Source: Gammaproteobacteria bacterium
GTDB lineage: Bacteria > Pseudomonadota > Gammaproteobacteria > HK1
Direction of reading: 5' to 3'
NCBI GenBank assembly: GCA_013042035.1
Contig: JABDQX010000316.1
Span: 1-9,989, forward strand
Length of the DNA stretch: 9,989 bases
The notes below the pieces were generated by a model, which saw only the letters and a program-made list of their open reading frames with translations, was not told where the DNA came from and did no database searches. Both the position numbers and the translations under genes were made by a program. Below, piece after piece: positions 1 through 6,382 of this stretch (the first letter of the stretch is position 1; each line of letters begins with the position of its first letter).

Positions 1-1296
1 CTCTTGGCTTAGCGGATGCTCCTCGGTCGGATCGGTGATGGCGGTGATGTTAGCTAGCTGCAGGTCGGTCATGCGCTTCATGAATACCAGACTCGCCATG
101 ATAACGCCAATGGCCACGGCCGTGATGAGATCCACGAATACGGTAATAAATAAAACCGTGAACATCATAACCACGCCGGCCTTGGGTGCGTGGTGGAGGC
201 GCTTGAGATAATCCCAGTCGATAATGTCCGTGCCGACCTTGATAAGGATGCCGGCTAGTACGGCATGGGGGATGTCGCTTGCGAATACCCCCGCGCCCAG
301 TACGATGCCCAACAGTACGACGGCATGTAGCGCGCCTGCAATGGGTGTTTGTCCGCCGGCACGCACATTGACCACGGTGCGCATGGTGGCTCCCGCCCCC
401 GGTAGGCCGCCAAGAAAACCGGCCACCAGGTTGCCGATTCCCTGGCCTACCAGCTCCCGATCGGAATCATGGTGGGTGCGGGTAAGATTGTCTGCAACCA
501 GCGAAGTCAGTAGGGAATCGATGCTGCCAAGGACTGCGAGGACCAGTGCCGACTTCACCATATCCACCAATAAGGCCGGCTCCAAAGTCGGCAACATCAT
601 GGTAGGCATGCCGGTCGGGATATTGCCGATGGTTGTGGCCGGGCCGTCGTCAAAAAAAACCAGCAGGGCCACGGTCCCGAAAATTAGGGCAACGAGAGGC
701 GCCGGTAAAAGTCGATTGATGCGTTTTGGCAGAGAATAAACAACCACAAGCGTCATCAATCCAAGAATCGCGGCATCCGCAACGGGATTGGCAACGATTT
801 CGGGCAATGATCGCATGGAAGCCAGGGGGCCCGCCTCGGCGGCATAGCCCAATAACGGCCCAATTTGCAAAAGAATAATGATGACGCCGATGCCGCTCAT
901 AAAACCGGAGATCACGGGCGCCGGCACCAGGGATATATAACGTCCGATGCCCAGAAAACCGAACACGATCTGGAAGGCGCCTCCCATCATCACCACCGTA
1001 AAGGCCAGCGTGGCGCCGGCCATCGGGTCGTTCGGATACAGGGCTGTGTATTGCGTGAAAACAGCCGCCATAACGACCGTCATGGGACCGGTGGGACCGG
1101 ATATCTGGGACGGTGTGCCGCCGAAAATCGCGGCAAAAAGGCCGACAAAAATGGCGCCATACAATCCCGCCACGGGTCCGGCTCCGGAAGATACCCCGAA
1201 TGCAAGCGCCAGCGGCAGGGCTACGACGGCTGCGGTCAGGCCACCGTAGATATCGCCACGTAAATTATTGAAATGAAGGCCGTGTATGATTTGCAT
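1..1296 (-). CDS. SulP-family anion transporter, BicA-like (probable Na+/bicarbonate symporter), 3' end outside window
   Basis: Inner-membrane transporter of the SulP (SLC26) family; 432 codons are visible and the reading frame runs off the window edge. The ATG at 1296-1294 has a GGAG Shine-Dalgarno at 1307-1304. The N-terminus closely follows cyanobacterial BicA as I recall it: an RGDIYGGLTAAVVALPLA-type TM1 at residues 13-30, ISGPTGPMTVVM at 65-76 including Thr69, and a second core motif, GAGATMRTVVN, at 300-310. In BicA, Asp258 and Thr262 help bind sodium; their counterparts here are Asp260 and Thr264 (IDSLLTS). The visible part holds the whole membrane domain and ends about where the linker to the cytoplasmic STAS domain starts, so STAS should lie beyond position 1. 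Bicarbonate import is inferred from BicA similarity; sulfate or another anion remains possible, since SulP substrates cannot be read reliably from sequence. It diverges from the SLC13 gene at 1454. Confidence 0.9.
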   Translation of the reverse strand, partial: MQIIHGLHFNNLRGDIYGGLTAAVVALPLALAFGVSSGAGPVAGLYGAIFVGLFAAIFGGTPSQISGPTGPMTVVMAAVFTQYTALYPNDPMAGATLAFTVVMMGGAFQIVFGFLGIGRYISLVPAPVISGFMSGIGVIIILLQIGPLLGYAAEAGPLASMRSLPEIVANPVADAAILGLMTLVVVYSLPKRINRLLPAPLVALIFGTVALLVFFDDGPATTIGNIPTGMPTMMLPTLEPALLVDMVKSALVLAVLGSIDSLLTSLVADNLTRTHHDSDRELVGQGIGNLVAGFLGGLPGAGATMRTVVNVRAGGQTPIAGALHAVVLLGIVLGAGVFASDIPHAVLAGILIKVGTDIIDWDYLKRLHHAPKAGVVMMFTVLFITVFVDLITAVAIGVIMASLVFMKRMTDLQLANITAITDPTEEHPLSQE

Positions 1297-1312
1297 AATT
1301 TTGCTCCACAAA

Positions 1313-1339
1313 ATTATAAATTATAGTGACTTCCGTCAA
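1313..1339 (-). promoter_or_regulatory. Candidate sigma-70 promoter for the SulP gene
   Basis: On the minus strand TTGACG (1339-1334) is followed after only 15 bp by TATAAT (1318-1313). A second TATAAT lies at 1325-1320 but has no matching -35. The hexamers are good, but the short spacer, and a start site that would fall almost on the Shine-Dalgarno, weaken the call. The AT-rich tract just upstream of the gene is at least a plausible promoter region. Confidence 0.3.
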
Positions 1340-1386
1340 ACCGGTGATGGCTGTGAGGGGAATAAGTAGTGTATCCTAAAACCGAT

Positions 1387-1401
1387 TGTTGCGGTGCAAC
1401 A
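1387..1401. promoter_or_regulatory. Small inverted repeat in the divergent intergenic region
   Basis: TGTTGC and GCAACA form perfect 6-bp arms around GGT, between the two divergent transporter genes. The position suits an operator shared by both genes, but no specific regulator motif can be recognised. Confidence 0.25.
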
Positions 1402-1441
1402 TCTTCATGTAGATGATTCTTGGGTGAAATCGTGAGAGAAA

Positions 1442-1456
1442 GGGGGAGTCACATTG
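1442..1456 (+). promoter_or_regulatory. Ribosome binding site that fixes a TTG start
   Basis: GGGGGAG at 1442-1448 sits 5 nt before TTG at 1454-1456. No in-frame ATG occurs before about codon 64, which is already inside the membrane domain, so the TTG is the likely start. Confidence 0.75.
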
Positions 1457-3391
1457 AACGTACACTCTGATGGTGAAATAAAAAAACGCCTATTTGCCGC
1501 TGGCGTTTTTCTGGCCATTGGTCTTTTTCTGAACATCCACACCCCAACAATAGAGGTGTCTTGGGTGGTCGGTATTCTACTGTTGACCATTTACCTGTTT
1601 GCATTCGAGATTGTGTCGGTGGATGTGGCGGCCATCAGCATCATGGTCCTGCTGGGCCTTACCTATCTTCTCGGGCCACTGATCGGTCTTCCGGGGCCTC
1701 TCGTTGACCCAATGCACTTGTTCAAGGGGTTCGCCAGTAACGCGGTCGTCTCGATCATCGCCGTGATGATCATTGGTGCCGGGCTCGATAAAACCGGCGT
1801 CATGAGCAACGTGGCCAGCTTCATCCTGAGGATAGGCGGTTCTACCGAAACGCGCATTATTCCGGTCATCTCCAGTACTGTCGGCGTCATCTCCAGCTTT
1901 ATGCAAAACGTCGGGGCCGCGGCCCTTTTTCTGCCCGTGGTCGGACGCATCTCCGCCCGCACGGGTTTGCCCATGTCCCGTCTGTTGATGCCCATGGGAT
2001 TTTGCGCCATCCTGGGGGGGACCATGACCATGGTGGGCTCTAGCCCACTCATCCTGCTCAATGATCTCATCAAAAACTCCAACCAGACCCTAGCGCCGGA
2101 ACAACAGATGGAAACCTTTTCCCTGTTCTCGGTTACCCCCATCGGGCTCGCGCTGGTAGCCACCGGTATCATCTATTTCATCATTGCGGGGCGTTTCGTG
2201 TTGCCCTTGGTAAAAAGCAAGGGCGAAAGCCCGGATTCTACCAGCCACTACTTCGAGGAACTCTATGGTCTCGCCGGCGAGGTTTACGAGGTGGTGGTGC
2301 CGGTCGGCAGTTCGCTCATTGGCGAGCGCATCGGCGATCTGGAACAGATGTATAACATCCCCTTTATCCTGGGAATCGACGATAACGAGCAACTGCGTCT
2401 TGCTCCTCCCAGCGATATCAAGATCACCGAATCCTCGGTTCTGGCGGTCAAGGGTCCCGAAGAACAGATTGACGAATTTACGGCACGCTTCGGACTCGAG
2501 CAGCGTGAAAGTCTGGACCGGTTTTCCGAGCCATTGAATCCCACTCGCGCCGGTATCGCCGAGGTCGTTATTCATCCCCGCTCTCACCTCATCGGAAAAG
2601 CGCTATCCGATGTCAGGATGCGTCGCACCTACGGGCTCAATGTGATGACCATCTATCGCGATAACGAGCCGATCCAGGGCATTCTCAGGAATCTGGTGTT
2701 GCGATCAGGCGATACGATGGTGGTACATACCAGTTGGAACGATCTCGCTGCCTTGTCGAAGGATCGGGATTTTGCCGTGGTGACCGATTTCCCACATGAA
2801 GAGACACGTCCGCAAAAGGTGCTCCCGGCCCTTATTTGTTTTGGTATCGCGCTTTTCATGGTGTTGTTTACCGATATCAGGCTATCCGTGGCGCTGCTGA
2901 CCGGGGCGCTGGGAATGGTGCTCACTGGGGTTCTGGATATCGAAGAGGCCTATAAGGCGGTGAGCTGGAAGACGGTATTCCTGCTTGCGAGTCTGATTCC
3001 CCTGGGACTTGCGGTGGAGACATCGGGAACCGCCAAATGGATCGCCGATCAGGTGTTGTTTATGTTGGACGGTGTTCCGATATGGGTGCTGCAGGGTGCT
3101 ATTGCGGTATTGGCTACCTTCTTTACGCTGGTGATGTCCAACGTGGGGGCCACTGTGTTGCTGGTGCCATTGGCGGTAAATATTGCCATCGGTGCCGATG
3201 CCAACCCAGCCGTATTTGCCCTGACCGTGGCCATCGCTACCTCCAATTCCTTCCTGATTCCCACACACCAGGTAAATGCCTTGATTATGGGGCCAGGTGG
3301 TTATCGTGTACCTGATTACATGAAAGCCGGCGGCATCATGACGATATTGTTCCTGGTCGTGATGATGATCATGATGAACATCGTCTTCTAG
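1454..3391 (+). CDS. SLC13/DASS-type anion permease with two RCK_C (TrkA_C) domains
   Basis: A 645-residue inner-membrane permease of the ion-transporter superfamily. Hydrophobic helices at about residues 11-250 form the first half and those at about 455-645 the second. Between them lie two soluble RCK_C-like domains, about 274-348 and 365-445; both carry the pattern V-P-G/S-LIG-...-L (SSLIGERIGDL at 286-296, SHLIGKALSDV at 377-387). The repeated substrate motifs of the family appear as QNVGAAALFLP (151-161) and SNVGATVLLVP (562-572); SNT in classical dicarboxylate carriers is altered here. The ending NSFLIPTHQVNALIMGPGGY (598-617) is typical of the subfamily that includes the algal SAC1-like and bacterial sulfate or sulfur-compound carriers. 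RCK_C domains usually bind a small ligand that gates transport. Substrate is not certain: sulfate, another oxyanion or a dicarboxylate. It starts at TTG and is probably monocistronic, given the hairpin at its end. Confidence 0.88.
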   Translation: MNVHSDGEIKKRLFAAGVFLAIGLFLNIHTPTIEVSWVVGILLLTIYLFAFEIVSVDVAAISIMVLLGLTYLLGPLIGLPGPLVDPMHLFKGFASNAVVSIIAVMIIGAGLDKTGVMSNVASFILRIGGSTETRIIPVISSTVGVISSFMQNVGAAALFLPVVGRISARTGLPMSRLLMPMGFCAILGGTMTMVGSSPLILLNDLIKNSNQTLAPEQQMETFSLFSVTPIGLALVATGIIYFIIAGRFVLPLVKSKGESPDSTSHYFEELYGLAGEVYEVVVPVGSSLIGERIGDLEQMYNIPFILGIDDNEQLRLAPPSDIKITESSVLAVKGPEEQIDEFTARFGLEQRESLDRFSEPLNPTRAGIAEVVIHPRSHLIGKALSDVRMRRTYGLNVMTIYRDNEPIQGILRNLVLRSGDTMVVHTSWNDLAALSKDRDFAVVTDFPHEETRPQKVLPALICFGIALFMVLFTDIRLSVALLTGALGMVLTGVLDIEEAYKAVSWKTVFLLASLIPLGLAVETSGTAKWIADQVLFMLDGVPIWVLQGAIAVLATFFTLVMSNVGATVLLVPLAVNIAIGADANPAVFALTVAIATSNSFLIPTHQVNALIMGPGGYRVPDYMKAGGIMTILFLVVMMIMMNIVF

Positions 3392-3393
3392 TA

Positions 3394-3443
3394 ATTTCCC
3401 GCCAACTGCCTTTCGGGCAGTTGGCGGGAAATGACATGTTTTT
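3394..3443 (+). terminator. Strong hairpin terminator after the SLC13 gene
   Basis: A perfect 17-bp stem (3394-3410 with 3416-3432) closes on the loop TTTCG and begins 2 nt after the stop codon. Five T residues follow at 3439-3443, but 6 nt separate them from the stem, which is less tight than in a textbook intrinsic terminator. It may therefore also act as a 3' stabilising structure. Confidence 0.7.
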
Positions 3444-3487
3444 CAGTTCAAATCTCACCCTTTACACCTTAGTTCTTAGTTCCGACC

Positions 3488-3703
3488 ATGCCTTATTTCA
3501 TCTATAAAATTTCCCCAAACAACAAATTCTCCGCGCTCCAATCCTTCGACAAATATCCGATGGCGAAAAAGCGGATACGAACCTTGCGAGAGGAGCTGAC
3601 CGTCGAAGATGAACACGTATTTCGGATCATCTTCGCTGCGGATACCGAGGCGGCGGAACGCCTGTTGAGAGAGAAACGGGAGCCGCATCCGGGGGAGGAG
3701 TAA
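3488..3703 (+). CDS. Small conserved-looking protein of unknown function (71 aa)
   Basis: A 71-residue, highly charged soluble protein without signal peptide, membrane segment or cysteines. It opens with MPYFIYKISP, runs through a basic helix (about residues 25-36, AKKRIRTLREEL) and ends in an acidic, helical tail (AAERLLREKRE, about 55-65). The opening and the alternation of a beta-like start with charged helices resemble small hypothetical proteins I recall from other proteobacteria, but I know no function. No Shine-Dalgarno is visible before ATG 3488, so translation signals are weak. It stands alone between a terminator hairpin upstream and the glnK regulatory region downstream, and stops in a tandem TAATAA. 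The like-sense charge pattern and lack of a better frame support a real gene. Confidence 0.6.
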   Translation: MPYFIYKISPNNKFSALQSFDKYPMAKKRIRTLREELTVEDEHVFRIIFAADTEAAERLLREKREPHPGEE

Positions 3704-3774
3704 TAATTTTTCAGCGCTGAATTCGTTGTAGCTGCTGGTTTGCCGTGCTCAAAATTCCCAGTCTTTGCCCCAAT

Positions 3775-3791
3775 TGCGCCAAGCCGGTGCG
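3775..3791. promoter_or_regulatory. NtrC-like upstream activator site
   Basis: TGCGCC-N5-GGTGCG matches the known NtrC dyad TGCACC-N5-GGTGCA except for one base in each half. It lies about 145 bp before the predicted start site, the distance expected of an enhancer used by a sigma-54 activator. Only one site is clear; NtrC enhancers usually come in pairs. Confidence 0.5.
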
Positions 3792-3901
3792 CAGCGATGT
3801 CGGGATTGTTCTCTTTTGAGGCATTGTCCGGCATCGGATCCCGCCGTTTTCTGTACGTTATCATCCAAATAACAGTAGGGAACTTATGCCTTTGCGTCAG
3901 T

Positions 3902-3917
3902 TGGCACGAATTCTGCA
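3902..3917 (+). promoter_or_regulatory. Sigma-54 (RpoN) -24/-12 promoter of glnK-amtB
   Basis: TGGCACG-N4-CTGCA fits the consensus TGGCACG-N4-TTGCW at every fixed base but one (C for T in the -12 element). The invariant GG (3903-3904) and GC (3915-3916) are exactly 10 bp apart. Transcription should start near 3929. Nitrogen genes such as glnK-amtB are classic RpoN targets, which makes the match more credible. Confidence 0.75.
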
Positions 3918-4145
3918 TCTATTGTGCCATTCCGGTGGCCAATCCGGCACTGTTCAATACCATTACTTGAACCATACTTTGGGCCATGCTTCGGCGATAC
4001 CGGAAAATTAGTGGGTTGCGCGAACAAATTGCACACTGAGAAAGTAATCTGATGAACTGTCATGAGAGTTTTGTCGTAAGACTCCAATGTAATATGGTCT
4101 GAACGACCCTGTCGGAATGTCGGTTCGCTATCTGGGGGATTCTTA

Positions 4146-4484
4146 ATGAAACTAGTTACGGCGATTATCAAGCCATTCAAGCTGGACGATGTACGGGAAA
4201 GTCTGTCCGATGTCGGTGTCCAGGGGATTACGGTTACCGAGGTCAAGGGATTCGGTCGGCAAAAAGGCCACACGGAACTTTATCGTGGCGCGGAATATGT
4301 TGTTGATTTCCTGCCGAAGGTAAAGTTGGAAGTGGCTATCGAGGCGGAGAAACTGGAGCAGGTGATCGAGGCTATCAGTCATGCTGCCCAAACCGGCAAA
4401 ATCGGTGATGGAAAAATATTTGTATACGACCTGAAACAGGTGGTGAGGATCCGTACCGGAGAGGTTGGCGAGGAAGCGCTTTGA
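4146..4484 (+). CDS. glnK: Nitrogen regulatory PII protein GlnK
   Basis: A 112-residue PII signalling protein, the standard length. It senses nitrogen and energy state by binding ATP/ADP and 2-oxoglutarate and by uridylylation, and in its unmodified form blocks the AmtB channel at the membrane. The T-loop is intact: Gln39-Lys40-Gly41 and the uridylylated Tyr51 within ELYRGAEYVVDFLPKVK. The C-terminal signature TGKIGDGKIFV (residues 83-93) and the ending RIRTGE are complete. The start MKLVTAIIKPFKLDDV and FGRQKGH are of the GlnK rather than the GlnB type, and the position directly before amtB agrees. ATG 4146 has GGGGGA at 4134-4139, 6 nt upstream. Expression is probably controlled by NtrC and sigma-54 from the promoter at 3902. 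Confidence 0.97.
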   Translation: MKLVTAIIKPFKLDDVRESLSDVGVQGITVTEVKGFGRQKGHTELYRGAEYVVDFLPKVKLEVAIEAEKLEQVIEAISHAAQTGKIGDGKIFVYDLKQVVRIRTGEVGEEAL

Positions 4485-4504
4485 ATCAACCAACTGACCG
4501 GATT

Positions 4505-4519
4505 GGAGGAATATCTATG
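4505..4519 (+). promoter_or_regulatory. Ribosome binding site that fixes the amtB start
   Basis: GGAGGA at 4505-4510 lies 6 nt before ATG 4517-4519. The frame stays open back to a TTG at 4481 inside the end of glnK, but that codon has no comparable site. Confidence 0.8.
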
Positions 4520-5833
4520 TACAGCGATAATCGAAACATCGGCATGCGAACATTATCCACGCTTATGTTGGTTCTGTTGCCCTCGGTAACGCTCGCGGAA
4601 GGCCAGATCGATTCTGGCGATACTGCCTGGATGCTCACCGCCACGGCCCTGGTACTGTTCATGACCATTCCCGGGCTTGCCCTTTTCTATGCCGGGATGG
4701 TACGAAGCAAAAACGTACTTTCGGTTCTGATGCAGTGCTTTGCCATCACGGGGCTTATGACAGTACTGTGGATGTTCTGGGGTTACAGCCTTGCTTTCGA
4801 GGATGGTGGGGCCATGAATGCCTTCGTCGGCGGACTGGATAAACTATTTTTGGCCGGTGTCGGGGTCGATAGCATCATTTCGGGGCAAACTATCCCGGAG
4901 ACGGTCTTCATGACCTTTCAGATGACTTTTGCCATCATTACTCCCGCGCTGATCGTGGGTGCCTTTGCCGAGCGCATGAAGTTTTCGGCACTGCTCTGGT
5001 TCATGGGATTCTGGCTTACCTTCGTGTATGCCCCTATTTGCCACTGGGTATGGGGCGGTGGCTGGCTTAGCGACTGGGGTGTCCTGGATTTTGCCGGCGG
5101 TACCGTGGTCCATATCAATGCCGGTATCGCGGGGCTTGTGGCGGCCCTCATGCTTGGCAAGCGCAAAGGATTTCCCAACACCGCCATGCCACCCCATAAC
5201 CTGACATTGACCGTTATCGGCGCTTCCATGCTGTGGGTTGGTTGGTTCGGTTTCAACGCTGGCAGTGAACTTGCCGCCGATTCCACCGCCGGGATGGCCA
5301 TGGCCGTTACTCAAATCGCCACGGCAACAGCGGCCCTGGGCTGGATGTTCAGTGAGTGGATATCTCACGGTAAGCCCAGCGTACTTGGTATCGCGTCGGG
5401 CGCGGTGGCGGGTCTGGTAGCGATTACCCCTGCCTCCGGCTCCGTGGGCCCCATGGGTGCGTTGGCGATTGGTATCGTGGCAGGTATTTTGTGCTTCTTT
5501 TCCGCCACGCGTATCAAACGGGTTTTCGGGTACGATGACTCCCTGGATGTATTCGGTGTGCATGCCGTTGGAGGAATCATTGGGGCATTGTTAACCGGTA
5601 TATTCTGCGCGGAGATATTTGGTGGTGCCGGGTTCGGTGAAGGCAACACGACCCTCGGCGACCAACTTGTGGCCCAGTCGATTGGGGTGGTGGTCACACT
5701 TGTCTATACCGCGATTGCCAGCTTCGTGATACTGAAGATCCTGGATGTCGTGCTTGGGTTACGGGTGGATGAAGAGCAAGAAACGGAAGGTCTTGATATC
5801 GCGTTGCACGACGAACGGGGTTATATCATTTGA
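4517..5833 (+). CDS. amtB: Ammonium transporter AmtB
   Basis: A 438-residue inner-membrane ammonium channel of the Amt/Mep/Rh family. A signal peptide covers about residues 1-27 (basic start, hydrophobic core, VTLA before EGQ), as in E. coli AmtB; eleven membrane helices follow. Residues known from E. coli AmtB align with a constant offset of 31: Trp179 and Ser250 (Trp148, Ser219) of the periplasmic recruitment site, Asp191 (Asp160), and the pore histidines His199 and His349 (His168, His318). The family signature DFAGGTVVHINAG is at 191-203. The cytoplasmic tail ends in GLDIALHDERGYII, an acidic tail typical of proteins bound by GlnK. It starts 32 nt after glnK and belongs to the same operon; together they import ammonium under nitrogen limitation and shut off when nitrogen rises. 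Confidence 0.97.
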   Translation: MYSDNRNIGMRTLSTLMLVLLPSVTLAEGQIDSGDTAWMLTATALVLFMTIPGLALFYAGMVRSKNVLSVLMQCFAITGLMTVLWMFWGYSLAFEDGGAMNAFVGGLDKLFLAGVGVDSIISGQTIPETVFMTFQMTFAIITPALIVGAFAERMKFSALLWFMGFWLTFVYAPICHWVWGGGWLSDWGVLDFAGGTVVHINAGIAGLVAALMLGKRKGFPNTAMPPHNLTLTVIGASMLWVGWFGFNAGSELAADSTAGMAMAVTQIATATAALGWMFSEWISHGKPSVLGIASGAVAGLVAITPASGSVGPMGALAIGIVAGILCFFSATRIKRVFGYDDSLDVFGVHAVGGIIGALLTGIFCAEIFGGAGFGEGNTTLGDQLVAQSIGVVVTLVYTAIASFVILKILDVVLGLRVDEEQETEGLDIALHDERGYII

Positions 5834-5881
5834 TGGGTAAATGTTTGGTACCCTACAAAAAACATACTCACCCGAGGTAAA

Positions 5882-6006
5882 TGCAAAACTCGAATTGTGC
5901 TTCATGGCAAGGCGAAAACGAGTCAGAAAGCAGAGTTTATATGGAATAAATGAGCATTTTGAACGAATTTTTAACGCCGCTAGGGAGTGCTAAGGTAAGT
6001 TTTGCA
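5882..6006. repeat. MITE-like imperfect palindrome with 9-bp terminal inverted repeats
   Basis: TGCAAAACT at 5882-5890 and AGTTTTGCA at 5998-6006 are perfect inverted repeats bounding 125 bp. The interior is itself an imperfect palindrome: the left arm reads GGCGAAAACGAG and GCAGAGTTTATA, and the complement of the right arm reads GGCGTTAAAAATTCG and GCTCATTTATT in the same order. No transposase is encoded and no target-site duplication is visible. The core phrase AAATGAGCATTTTGA recalls intergenic repeats seen in other gammaproteobacteria; this is memory, not a search. Confidence 0.5.
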
Positions 6007-6049
6007 ACAGCTACCTTGCTGGTCTTTTTGTCCAGCTTCCGTGTTGCAA
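6002..6049. repeat. Nested stem-loop overlapping the MITE-like element
   Basis: TTGCAACA (6002-6009) pairs with TGTTGCAA (6042-6049), an 8-bp perfect match. Inside it GCTGG (6018-6022) pairs with CCAGC (6032-6036) around a T-rich loop. It shares bases with the right end of the 5882-6006 repeat, so the two can fold only as alternatives, or they belong to one larger element. Confidence 0.45.
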
Positions 6050-6075
6050 TGACGGTTATATATTAACCACGCAAA

Positions 6076-6139
6076 AACTAAAGCGAGATGGTTAGCGCTG
6101 TATTTAGCTGAAATACCATGAGAATATCTCGCTTTAGTT
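6076..6139. repeat. 64-nt hairpin with 14-bp perfect arms
   Basis: AACTAAAGCGAGAT (6076-6089) and ATCTCGCTTTAGTT (6126-6139) are perfect inverted repeats. Within the loop GTATTT (6100-6105) pairs with AAATAC (6111-6116). No T-tract follows on the plus strand, so it is not a normal intrinsic terminator, and no target-site duplication is seen. It could be a small repeat element, an RNA processing structure or a protein site. Confidence 0.55.
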
Positions 6140-6345
6140 AGTAGTTCACTATACGCTTGTCATTGCGCCTTGAAACCGGACAAAACAATCCTGCGCAATC
6201 CGAGCGTGTTTGTTCTTCTTGCCGTCGTTATGCCCGCCGAGAAACCGCCGTTGCGCGACTGTTGGTAACTCGTTGTTTTGTTGCGTATTTGATAGGTATT
6301 GGTTTAGCATACGCGCGCACTCCTTTTCATGCGATAAGGGTGAAC

Positions 6346-6361
6346 GGTGACGCCTGTCACC
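6346..6361 (+). repeat. Short hairpin upstream of rnfC
   Basis: GGTGAC and GTCACC form a 6-bp perfect stem closed by the tetraloop GCCT. It lies 66 nt before the rnfC start and is not followed by a T-tract. Confidence 0.4.
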
Positions 6362-6382
6362 AACGGGATCGAGAATAACACC

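Larger units (their letters stand above)
3704..4145 (+). other. Gene-free regulatory region and long leader before glnK
   Basis: 442 bp without a convincing gene. It holds an NtrC-like site (3775-3791), a sigma-54 promoter (3902-3917) and then about 217 nt that would be transcribed as leader. A 12-bp palindrome, TTCAGCGCTGAA, lies at 3710-3721. In the leader, TTCCGGT (3930-3936) can pair with ACCGGAA (3999-4005). Two tiny reading frames (17 codons at 3986-4039 and 16 codons at 4052-4102) start at ATG but lack good ribosome binding sites, so they are not called as genes. Confidence 0.6.

Noticed and set aside
224..1263. Plus-strand open frames across the first 1.3 kb
   Set aside because: They are antisense to the SulP gene, whose minus-strand frame gives a continuous, well-recognised family sequence.
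3502..3918. Minus-strand open frame of 138 codons opposite the small protein and the glnK regulatory region
   Set aside because: No family resemblance and no good ribosome binding site; it crosses the sigma-54 promoter and enhancer.
3740..3970. Plus-strand open frame of 76 codons upstream of glnK
   Set aside because: It starts at a non-ATG codon without Shine-Dalgarno, runs through the promoter elements and resembles no known protein.
4071..4095. Possible sigma-70 promoter TTGTCG / TAATAT before glnK
   Set aside because: The spacer is only 13 bp, too short for a normal promoter.
4481..4516. TTG start giving amtB twelve more residues
   Set aside because: It overlaps the end of glnK and has no ribosome binding site; ATG 4517 has GGAGGA 6 nt upstream and gives a normal signal peptide.
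4844..5563. Minus-strand open frame of 239 codons inside amtB
   Set aside because: Its product is a low-complexity, His/Gly/Arg-rich shadow of the AmtB codons.
6157..6378. Plus-strand open frame of 73 codons between amtB and rnfC
   Set aside because: Rich in Arg and Cys with no recognised family, no Shine-Dalgarno and a non-ATG start, in a repeat-rich region. It may be a remnant, but this cannot be supported.
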